Notes under the pieces: model-generated
What the model saw: the letters and a program-made list of their open reading frames with translations, nothing else
Database searches by the model: none
What the model was told of the DNA's origin: nothing
Shown: in pieces, positions 54,411 to 60,997 of the stretch
How the letters are laid out: every line of letters begins with the position of its first letter
How positions within the stretch are numbered: the first letter of the stretch is position 1
Translations under genes and position numbers: made by a program
NCBI GenBank assembly: GCA_934339005.1
Contig: CAKRHR010000013.1
Coordinates: forward strand, 1-60,997
Direction of reading: 5' to 3'
Source of the DNA: an uncultured Catenibacillus sp.
GTDB lineage: Bacteria > Bacillota > Clostridia > Lachnospirales > Lachnospiraceae
DNA: 60,997 nt

Positions 54411-54908
54411 TTATCGCCCCTTGTCTGTAAGGATAAGTCCAATTCCAACTGCAGCTACACCAATTCCTCCTGCTATAACTATTCCCTGATGAGCACATAT
54501 TCCTGCAACGATCGCAACCGTTCCTGCTGCTGTCACACCTATTCCTACCTGTTTCCTTGTTATGGCTGAATTTGTCGTATATTCTTCCTGTCTTATATGT
54601 TCTGCTTTATCTCTATAAATATATTTAACTATATTTTTTAACAAATCTATTCTTTCTTTTGAAAAATTATTTACAACTGTTACCATTTGATGATTTAAAT
54701 ATGCTTCATTCCATTCTGAAGAATCCTGCTTCAACACCTCCTCATCATGTTCATCATATAAATCCGGCATTTTACTTAATGCATAATACATCATTTCATC
54801 GAACTGCTTCATTGTTGGATCAACAAGCATATTATCCTTTAACATAATTCTTACACGGATTTTCTTTCCAGAATCCACTGCTTCTTTAAATTCATTTGTA
54901 ATTGCCAT
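54411..54908 (-). CDS. Small paralogous protein 2 of the dynamin operon, with glycine-rich membrane tail
   Basis: 165 residues. The N-terminal ~45 residues (MAITNEFKEAVDSGKKIRV, then RIMLKDNMLVD, then KQFDEMM) match the protein at 54918-55436. The C-terminus is hydrophobic and Gly-rich (VGIGVTAAGTVAIVAGICAH, then GIGVAAVGIGLIL) with two likely membrane helices, much like the Gly-rich stretch of the adjacent ATPase. No family name known to me. Starts 9 bases after its paralogue; its stop lies 3 bases before the ATPase start. Confidence 0.7.
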   Translation of the reverse strand: MAITNEFKEAVDSGKKIRVRIMLKDNMLVDPTMKQFDEMMYYALSKMPDLYDEHDEEVLKQDSSEWNEAYLNHQMVTVVNNFSKERIDLLKNIVKYIYRDKAEHIRQEEYTTNSAITRKQVGIGVTAAGTVAIVAGICAHQGIVIAGGIGVAAVGIGLILTDKGR

Positions 54909-54917
54909 TAATCACAC

Positions 54918-55436
54918 CTACTTTCTCCTAATTTTATCGCAATACTCTATTATATTCTTTGCAGCCAATTTAATTTTAACAATATCTTGTTTATCCATTT
55001 TGTTTTTAGAATTTATTTTTTCACATACCTCATTGATTTTCTTTTCTTCCTGCATAATGGATTTTAATAATCTCACTGCCTGGGTTGGAGGAATAATCTC
55101 TTCCTTCCTTCTATATGTATTATCATAAGTCACTTGCTTTGTTTTTTGTGGATAAAGTTTATTAATCATTTTTTTCAAATGCAAAATTCTTCTTTTGCTA
55201 AATTTATTAACTAATCCAGCCAAAATATTATTTAACGCATCTGCTGATTGTGAAAACTCTTCTTTATCATCTTCATCACTTATCCATAAATTCTTCATGC
55301 TTGATTCCGCGAATTGTGCCATTTCATTAAATTGTTTAAAAGAAGTATCTACCAACAGACTGTCTTTTAGCATAATCCGGACTCTCAGCAATTTTTTTTG
55401 TGCAACTGCCTCTCTAAAATCTCGTGTTAATGCCAT
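54918..55436 (-). CDS. Small paralogous protein 1 of the dynamin operon, soluble
   Basis: 172 residues. Shares the N-terminal module (REAVAQKKLLRVRIMLKDSL, then LVDTSFKQFNEM) with the next protein but has no membrane segment. The C-terminal half is basic and helical (KSIMQEEKKINEVCEKINSK, IKLAAKNIIEYCDKIRRK). Not recognised as a known domain. Strong ribosome site (AAAAGGAG) and a 15-base gap after the second dynamin support it as real. A structural or adaptor role beside the GTPases is inference. Confidence 0.7.
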   Translation of the reverse strand: MALTRDFREAVAQKKLLRVRIMLKDSLLVDTSFKQFNEMAQFAESSMKNLWISDEDDKEEFSQSADALNNILAGLVNKFSKRRILHLKKMINKLYPQKTKQVTYDNTYRRKEEIIPPTQAVRLLKSIMQEEKKINEVCEKINSKNKMDKQDIVKIKLAAKNIIEYCDKIRRK

Positions 55437-55451
55437 CCACCTAATCTCCTT

Positions 55452-57743
55452 TTAAATTTCAAGAATAGAATTTACTTTCTCTTGAATTTTTTCAAGCCAT
55501 GCTAATCTCTCTTGAGATTTTTTTATTCTATCTTCGATATTAGCATTATTCTCCGCACATACTTCTAATTCTTTTAATTTACTAGCTAATACAGCATCCA
55601 GTTCGTCAAACTTCTTTGAAAAAATTCTCTTGATTACTCTAGCTTGCTCTTTAGCATATTTTACAGCACTTCCGCTGTTTTCATACAACAGTTCCTGAAC
55701 AGGCGCAAAAAATCTTTGTGCCAATTTTGTACCATCTACATACTCTTTATCTTCGTATATATCTCTATAATACCCTTTCTCCTGAAACCAAGTCCATGGT
55801 TTATACCATTTTCTATCTGTGTTTTTTACCCACTCTTCTCCTACTTTTACCCTTTCAGATTTTGTCATTTCACTAATCAGCGCACTTGTATCAGAAATAA
55901 TATCCCCCTGCATCATTTCAAATGGATTTAATTTTATACTTTCTCCATTAATATCCTGTGTTAACTCTGAAATCTTCTTTTTATATTCCTCTAACAATTC
56001 TTCCGCATTTTTTTGAATATGATTAGAAATCAAATTTTCAAGCTTAACCTGAACCTCTGCTTGCAATCCTTCCGCAAATTTTGCAAATACCTTGCAAATA
56101 CTTTCTGCATCTCTCTTTGATAGTTTCCCATCAGTCGAAGTTAATTGCTGCGTTATTTTTTCCTGTGCTCTCACAATTACACTTTTCGCTAATTCACTAA
56201 TTTCTTTATCATAATTAATTTTCTCAATCTGATTTTTAAACTTCTTTGCATCTTCACCACTGGCTAATTTTTTCTTAATCACATCAATTTGTGCCAATAT
56301 TTCTTTTTGTTTATCCTCATTAGAAGCAATTTCCTGTTTTGTAGTTTCAAATGAATGTGCACTCTCTAATTTTTTAATAAAAGTATCCACTATGTTCTTT
56401 ATTTTTGCTGTCTTCGCATATTTCTGAACATACATTTTAATTGCATCTTCAATCGAAATAATACCCGAATGAATCAATGCCTGTTGTTTTTTATCTCCGC
56501 TTGCTATAGCTTCATCTAACATATTTTTTACTTGTTCTTGTGCAGACTGAGTCAACGGTGCATATTTTTCGAAAAACATTTCATCACTCTTATCTTTACG
56601 CGGGATAAATTTTCTTGCTTTTACTTTAGCTTCATCCACATCTTCATCATCATCCTCATCAGTTGAAAGGGAATCATATTCAGCCAATATGGTTCTGATA
56701 TTCAATGCTGTTAGCGCTGATGCCGGATAAATATTAGGATTTTCTATTCCGTTATCCCGCAAATAATCACGTACTTTTGTAATAGCACTCTCTACACTAT
56801 CTTCACCTTTTTTGAATTCGTCCAATTTATTCACAACGAAAATAAATCTATCTCTAGACTGCTTACCGCCAACTTTCATACTATCAGCAACATAATTTAA
56901 CAAATTAAAATCATCATTTACTGCTAATTGTGTCGCGTTCATTATGTATAAAACAACTGTTTTTGATGATTCAGAAAGCATTCGATATGTTGCAGCTTTA
57001 TGTTCAGGATCTCTTGAGTTATTTGGTCCCGGAGTATCAACAAGAACAAGAGAAACATCATCGGCTGTGACAAACGGAATATTACCCTCTACATGAATTC
57101 TCGATACTTCTGGATTAGTATTAAGCTGATTCATAATTTTGTATGTTAATTCAGGATATACCTGTATCAAACGACCTTCTTTATCATATACTTTTGCCAT
57201 AAAATGATCTTCATCGTTATCTTTTATCTCAGTGATTGTTGCTGTACAAGCTTCTTGTTTTGCAGGCATTAATTTTTTTTGTAACAATGCATTGATCAAT
57301 GTTGATTTTCCCGCACTCATCGTTGCTACAACATTAACTTCAAAATCACTGCTTTTTGCCATATTAAATGCTTTAATCATATCTGGTTGTCTTAATTCTT
57401 CAAATGGTCCATTTTGAATTTCATCAAACACTTCCTGTATAGCTTCTTCTTTATCCTTGACTTCTTTTGCAGGAATATGTTCTATTTCAATATGTATCCC
57501 CTTTTTCTCTGCCTCTTCAATCATTGCAACCATATCTTCATAATCTGGAATCGTGCCATGAAAGACTATTTTAAAATTTTTCGTATTACATTCTTCCCAA
57601 AGTAAATCTGGCAACTTTTCAATCCATTCTTGAAGCCTGCAATCTTCATGATTCAATTTACTATTTTTCTTTAAAGGTTCTCCGTCAATTTTTATTTCAG
57701 TTACAAGTTTATATGGATTGTATTTAATATAAATTTCTCTCAT
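55452..57743 (-). CDS. Dynamin-like GTPase B (763 residues)
   Basis: GTPase motifs: G1 TMSAGKST (141-148), G2-type Thr in EACTATI, G3 DTPG (236-239) followed by PNNSRD, and G4 NKLD (305-308). The ~135 residues before G1 are not a usual dynamin start. A long helical, coiled-coil stalk follows (about 400-640). A tail with aromatic-rich DRKWYKPWTWFQEKGYYRD precedes a final coiled coil and may contact membrane. Bacterial dynamins fuse or remodel membranes after GTP-driven assembly. Its ATG lies 20 bases inside the end of the first GTPase gene. Confidence 0.88.
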   Translation of the reverse strand: MREIYIKYNPYKLVTEIKIDGEPLKKNSKLNHEDCRLQEWIEKLPDLLWEECNTKNFKIVFHGTIPDYEDMVAMIEEAEKKGIHIEIEHIPAKEVKDKEEAIQEVFDEIQNGPFEELRQPDMIKAFNMAKSSDFEVNVVATMSAGKSTLINALLQKKLMPAKQEACTATITEIKDNDEDHFMAKVYDKEGRLIQVYPELTYKIMNQLNTNPEVSRIHVEGNIPFVTADDVSLVLVDTPGPNNSRDPEHKAATYRMLSESSKTVVLYIMNATQLAVNDDFNLLNYVADSMKVGGKQSRDRFIFVVNKLDEFKKGEDSVESAITKVRDYLRDNGIENPNIYPASALTALNIRTILAEYDSLSTDEDDDEDVDEAKVKARKFIPRKDKSDEMFFEKYAPLTQSAQEQVKNMLDEAIASGDKKQQALIHSGIISIEDAIKMYVQKYAKTAKIKNIVDTFIKKLESAHSFETTKQEIASNEDKQKEILAQIDVIKKKLASGEDAKKFKNQIEKINYDKEISELAKSVIVRAQEKITQQLTSTDGKLSKRDAESICKVFAKFAEGLQAEVQVKLENLISNHIQKNAEELLEEYKKKISELTQDINGESIKLNPFEMMQGDIISDTSALISEMTKSERVKVGEEWVKNTDRKWYKPWTWFQEKGYYRDIYEDKEYVDGTKLAQRFFAPVQELLYENSGSAVKYAKEQARVIKRIFSKKFDELDAVLASKLKELEVCAENNANIEDRIKKSQERLAWLEKIQEKVNSILEI

Positions 57744-59097
57744 CTCTTGTTTTTCCTCCTAACTCATATATCATTTTTTCTAAATGAAGTATTCCAGAAT
57801 GCAACAATATCTTATATGCATCGTTGTCATTTCCAACTTGAATTTCCTGTTGAACATTTTCCGGATAATATGTATCAAGCTGAAATTCTGTCTTTCTAAA
57901 TTTTCTTTTTAATCGACCTATTTCATCCTGCTCATCTTCATTAAGAGCTTCCTCCAATAGATTAATTTGGGCAAGATATGCAGCATATGCTGAAACGGGT
58001 ACAACATTTGGATTTTCAAATTCTAGGCTTTTTAAATCCTCTACTGCAGAATTTAATGTTTCTATCACCGAATCCTCATTGCTTCTAAACTTATCTAATT
58101 TGTTTATAACAAATAATATTTTTCCATGATAATTTTGCCTTATAAAACGTAAATGCTTTCGATCGTCTTCTGTACCTATATTTTCTCCATTTAATACATA
58201 TATCAACAAATCTACACGCTCATTTACAATTGCTTTTTCGGCAATTTCCCGATGTACAGCATTCTGCGATGAATTAACCCCCGGCGTATCAATAAAATAT
58301 ATTCTCTCTATCTCACTCAAAAATGTTCTGAAAAATGTACTTACAACTATTGCTGATTTTTCACTATTTATATCATCCTCCATTAATTCTTTACATTGTG
58401 CATTTAAAGAAATTCCTGAATCTACCTTATACGTCAATCCATCTTCATAAGCTTTATTGATAATATAATGAATCTTAGCTGTGCATGCTTCATTTTGTGT
58501 TCTATTCACCTTTTTACCTACAAATGCATTTAGAAGTGTCGATTTTCCAGCACTCATATTAGCAGTAATCATAATTTTAATAGGTTTTTTACTGCAAAAT
58601 CTTCTGTTTTCTATCCAACATTCCCTTATATAATCAATCTCTTTTGAACCATTTCTTATATCATTCAAAGGAAGTGAAATATTATATAAGAACTGAAATA
58701 CTTTTTTTAATTTTTTTTCGTATTTTCCATAATACATATTAGATAATTCATTGAAAATTTTTTCACCTTTACGTTTATCTGTATATGCGCACAAAAATAT
58801 ACAATCCATCAACATGCAATATCGATACGTAAACATCCTAAACGGCTTAAATTTCGTAGCTCTAATGGCTTTCGCCTGCTTTCGAAAATCATTAGGACTA
58901 TATTGATATTTTTTCTTATCTACCAATATATTGTCCACATATAAGTCAAATGTCTTTTTTGCCCAGATATCATCTGAAGCATATTTTCTTACAAAATACT
59001 CAAGTATATTAAGATATTGAATCTTATATCTATCCTTTTCAACTTTAACTGGATGATTTTCAAGCATTTGTGCTGTCCATAACCTAATATTACTCAT
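57724..59097 (-). CDS. Dynamin-like GTPase A (457 residues)
   Basis: G1 NMSAGKST (180-187), G2-type EACTAKI, G3 DTPG (270-273) with VNSS, and G4 NKLD (332-335). The first ~170 residues are a helical, basic domain without a family match. The C-terminus ends soon after the GTPase domain, so it lacks the long stalk of the second protein. The pair may therefore form a heteromeric assembly, as two-gene dynamin systems do (family knowledge). The start at 59097 has GAGGAG 4-5 bases upstream, 8 bases past the WYL stop; a longer frame to 59148 runs into the WYL gene. Confidence 0.85.
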   Translation of the reverse strand: MSNIRLWTAQMLENHPVKVEKDRYKIQYLNILEYFVRKYASDDIWAKKTFDLYVDNILVDKKKYQYSPNDFRKQAKAIRATKFKPFRMFTYRYCMLMDCIFLCAYTDKRKGEKIFNELSNMYYGKYEKKLKKVFQFLYNISLPLNDIRNGSKEIDYIRECWIENRRFCSKKPIKIMITANMSAGKSTLLNAFVGKKVNRTQNEACTAKIHYIINKAYEDGLTYKVDSGISLNAQCKELMEDDINSEKSAIVVSTFFRTFLSEIERIYFIDTPGVNSSQNAVHREIAEKAIVNERVDLLIYVLNGENIGTEDDRKHLRFIRQNYHGKILFVINKLDKFRSNEDSVIETLNSAVEDLKSLEFENPNVVPVSAYAAYLAQINLLEEALNEDEQDEIGRLKRKFRKTEFQLDTYYPENVQQEIQVGNDNDAYKILLHSGILHLEKMIYELGGKTRDERNLY

Positions 59098-59105
59098 CTT
59101 TCTCC

Positions 59106-60074
59106 TCACTCCATCACTTCCACCAATTCCCCCTGGCTTCTCAGCCACATATCAATGCCATTGCCATAGACATCTGCGATGAAGACGACTTCGCCGTCTT
59201 TGGAGGCTTTTTCGTCAATTTGGGCGGTTGGCAGGCGGTCCAGAACGGCGTCGACATCGTAACCGAAGTATTTGAATCTGACGCGTCTTAATTTGCCGCT
59301 GTACATGAATGGTATGTGTTTTCTGAATTCGCCTTCCTGAAATCGGTCGCTATATGCTATATGGAAGGTTTCCGGTAATATTTTATATTTGTGAATGCGG
59401 TCGATGCGATAAATCGTTGGAAATTCATCGTCGATGCTTTCTTTGATTTCTCTGTTTTCGATAAAGGCTGCCAGATAAAAATAATATTCTGAAAACATAA
59501 TTGCGGCAGGCTTTAGTTTTCGTTTCACCGTTGTTTTGTCCTTTGGTCTGACATATTCTATCTCAATATAATGCATGCTCTGGATAGCCTGTCCGATTTC
59601 CCACAGCGTTTCGATAATTGGCTGTCCGTGGCGCGGCGCTTTGTAATTAAAACGCTCATTTGAAATTAATTCTTTAATCACCTTTTTGTCTGTGGATGAT
59701 ACACAATTTGCCAACAATTTATCCAGAATTTCGTTCATATCTTCTTTTCTGAATGCCCGGCTTTCCAAAAGAATTTTACAGACGGCCAGCATCTGACTGT
59801 TGGCCAAATGACTGCCTTCTCTTTTCTCAATGTGATAGCCTTTATGTTCACGGTCATATACAATATCATTTGAACTTCCGCCTCTTGCTATGCAGTCCTG
59901 AAAATAACTTCTGATGTCATCAATATCACGCTGAATACTTCGCTCAGTCACACCATAATTCTGTGCTTCTTCAATCTTACTGATGACGGACCCACTCACA
60001 AGTTTAGTATACATCTCTAAAATTCTTGATACTTTGTCACTTTTACTATATTCACTACTTTCGTTCATAGACAC
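59106..60074 (-). CDS. WYL-domain transcriptional regulator
   Basis: 322 residues. An N-terminal helix-turn-helix (IEEAQNYGVTERSIQRDIDDI), then the WYL domain (about 165-240: HYIEIEYVRPKDK, LKPAAIMFSEYYFYLAAFI), then a WCX-like C-terminal part (RVRFKYFGYDVDAVLDRLP). Ligand-sensing WYL regulators commonly sit beside and control defence genes. It is the first gene before the GTPase pair, and its 5' region holds inverted ATAGACA repeats, so it probably regulates itself and the operon. Base composition is visibly more GC-rich in its distal half than in the following genes. Confidence 0.88.
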   Translation of the reverse strand: MSMNESSEYSKSDKVSRILEMYTKLVSGSVISKIEEAQNYGVTERSIQRDIDDIRSYFQDCIARGGSSNDIVYDREHKGYHIEKREGSHLANSQMLAVCKILLESRAFRKEDMNEILDKLLANCVSSTDKKVIKELISNERFNYKAPRHGQPIIETLWEIGQAIQSMHYIEIEYVRPKDKTTVKRKLKPAAIMFSEYYFYLAAFIENREIKESIDDEFPTIYRIDRIHKYKILPETFHIAYSDRFQEGEFRKHIPFMYSGKLRRVRFKYFGYDVDAVLDRLPTAQIDEKASKDGEVVFIADVYGNGIDMWLRSQGELVEVME

Positions 60075-60125
60075 CTCCGATTGTTATGTCTATTATACCC
60101 AGCCACAATGACATATTTTGTCTAT
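60067..60125. promoter_or_regulatory. Promoter/operator region of the WYL-dynamin operon
   Basis: On the plus strand ATAGACA (60067-60073) faces TGTCTAT (60087-60093), and a second TGTCTAT lies at 60119-60125 next to TGACATA (60109-60115). A minus-strand TATAAT (60092-60097) overlaps the middle element. The first dyad spans the ribosome site of the WYL gene. No good -35 box is seen, which fits an activator-dependent or tightly repressed promoter. Confidence 0.45.
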
Positions 60126-60350
60126 GTAATGAATTATATGTATATAATTTACTATACAATTCAATTTATTTATTCAAAATATACCATACATTTCCTGCAG
60201 TTTTGTATTTAGTAAAATTCTTTATTTATATTCCATAGCTAATATTTATATACCCACAGGTAATAGTAGCATAATTCAAACAATATTACAATTAGTGATA
60301 AGCATAATTCGCAATATCAAATGCGTCTTATTATAGAAAGGTTTTTATAT

Positions 60351-60668
60351 ATGGAAGATTTGAATTTTGAAAATATCGGAAAACGTATTCGGGATGTACG
60401 CATATCGAAGAAGTTGACACAGGAATATCTGGCACACGCTGCTAATGTGAATACAAGTCATATCAGTAATATAGAAAATAATCGCGTGAAAATATCTCTG
60501 ACAACCCTTGTCCATGTCTGCAATGCAATGAACACTACCGTTGACTATATTCTTTCCAACGAATATAATGAAACAACGTCAGCATTGGACAATGCCATTC
60601 TCAGGGAATTACAGAATTGTTCTGATGACAAAAAAGAAAAAATCCTGAAAATCATACAGATTCTTTAA
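60351..60668 (+). CDS. XRE-family helix-turn-helix regulator
   Basis: About 105 residues. The HTH runs across about 10-62 (IGKRIRDVRISKKLTQEYLA, then NTSHISNIENNRVKISLTTL). A short acidic linker and an amphipathic C-terminal helix (KKEKILKIIQIL) follow. The start at 60351 has AAAGG 9-10 bases upstream; an in-frame ATG at 60321 lacks one. Divergent from the WYL operon, so it could influence it, but nothing directly shows that. The 60075-60350 gap has AT-rich DNA and no other gene. Confidence 0.88.
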   Translation: MEDLNFENIGKRIRDVRISKKLTQEYLAHAANVNTSHISNIENNRVKISLTTLVHVCNAMNTTVDYILSNEYNETTSALDNAILRELQNCSDDKKEKILKIIQIL

Positions 60669-60697
60669 TTAAAGCCTGTATGATTTTCAGGATTTTT
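60638..60697 (+). terminator. Terminator overlapping the end of the XRE gene
   Basis: A perfect 22-base stem: the left arm (60638-60659) lies within the last codons of the XRE gene, and the right arm (60676-60697) lies beyond its stop and ends in a T-run. Loop of 16 bases. Confidence 0.9.
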
Positions 60698-60890
60698 ATT
60701 ATTGATTTTAAATGCTAATTGAGAAATTAAAATGAATCTAAAATGAATCAGAAACAAATACCTTTTTCCTTTGAATCAATATTGTGTCTTACTTTATAGC
60801 CGGTAAAAAATATAAACTTCCAAATATTCAATTTTCTAAATATTCAGAAAGCTGAAAGTCATTTTTTACATTAATATTTTAGATATTAAA

Positions 60891-60919
60891 AAAGGAAGTA
60901 CTGAATCAGTACTTCCTTT
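60891..60919 (-). terminator. Terminator after tRNA-Lys
   Basis: AAAGGAAGTACTGA and TCAGTACTTCCTTT form a near-perfect hairpin, with TTTTTTAATA following on the minus strand. It begins 3 bases after the tRNA 3' end. Confidence 0.9.
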
Positions 60920-60922
60920 GAG

Positions 60923-60995
60923 TGAGACATCGGGGATTCGAACCCCGGACAACTTGATTAAAAGTCAAGTGCTCTACCGACTGAGCTAATATCCC
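60923..60995 (-). tRNA. tRNA-Lys (anticodon UUU)
   Basis: A 73-base cloverleaf. Acceptor GGGATAT pairs with ATGTCTC, the D-arm starts AGCTC, the anticodon stem CTTGA/TCAAG encloses the loop CTTTTAA with anticodon TTT, and the T-arm CCGGGGTTCGAATCCCCG is complete. Discriminator A; CCA is not encoded. The minus-strand gene may continue as part of a tRNA cluster beyond the window. Confidence 0.95.
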
Positions 60996-60997
60996 AC

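Noticed and set aside
60923..60995. Direct attachment-site repeat of the tRNA-Lys 3' end within the island
   Set aside because: I looked for the GTTCGAATCCCCG and GATGTCTCA parts elsewhere in the window and saw no convincing second copy, and no integrase gene is present.

Overview
The window looks like chromosomal DNA of a low-GC, Gram-positive anaerobe of the Lachnospiraceae type (Clostridia). The signs are CUT1 sugar-uptake operons of YtcQ/YteP/YtcP type with lipoprotein binding proteins, a YesM/YesN two-component pair, several AraC-family regulators, GH78/GH3/GH5 enzymes, strong AGGAGG ribosome sites, and a tRNA gene without an encoded CCA. No species can be named from sequence reading alone. 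Almost every gene is on the minus strand.

Region 1 (1-10.7 kb) is a glycan-use locus. A GH5 enzyme, two permeases, a binding lipoprotein, an AraC regulator and a sugar-phosphate isomerase/epimerase lie head to tail. They are preceded by a separate regulator in which an AraC protein is fused to a GH39-like domain. Region 2 (11-16.6 kb) holds a cytidylate-kinase-like protein and a MarR-controlled heterodimeric ABC exporter. Region 3 (16.6-27.4 kb) is a complete rhamnoside (probably rhamnogalacturonan) locus: YesM/YesN sensor and regulator, binding lipoprotein, two permeases, GH78 rhamnosidase and a serine esterase. No transporter ATPase is present in either uptake locus, so a shared MsmX-like ATPase elsewhere is presumed. 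Region 4 (27.4-33.1 kb) is ordinary: DUF1653-like protein, methyltransferase, LURP-one-like protein, CmpB-like membrane protein, NimA-like flavoprotein and an RsmH with an N-terminal extension. Region 5 (33.3-43.2 kb) is a second rhamnoside/glucoside locus (GPH symporter, small protein, GH3, GH78, divergent AraC regulator), followed by metY.

Region 6 (43.6-60.1 kb) is accessory DNA. Two near-identical Rpn-family nuclease genes, each with about 0.4 kb of shared upstream DNA, stand as direct repeats around a three-gene SPFH / zinc-ribbon / YARHG cassette. Next comes the most interesting part of the window, a tightly packed nine-gene minus-strand operon (49680-60074). It encodes a WYL regulator, two different dynamin-like GTPases, two paralogous small proteins, a 1079-residue HerA/DUF87-type ATPase, a WHH-type HNH nuclease, a SMI1/KNR4 (SUKH) immunity-like protein and a HEPN-like helical protein. 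The gene content and the WYL regulator suggest an anti-phage or inter-bacterial conflict system that combines membrane-remodelling GTPases, a pumping ATPase and a nuclease/immunity pair. I do not recognise this exact combination as a described system. The window ends with an XRE regulator and tRNA-Lys(UUU).
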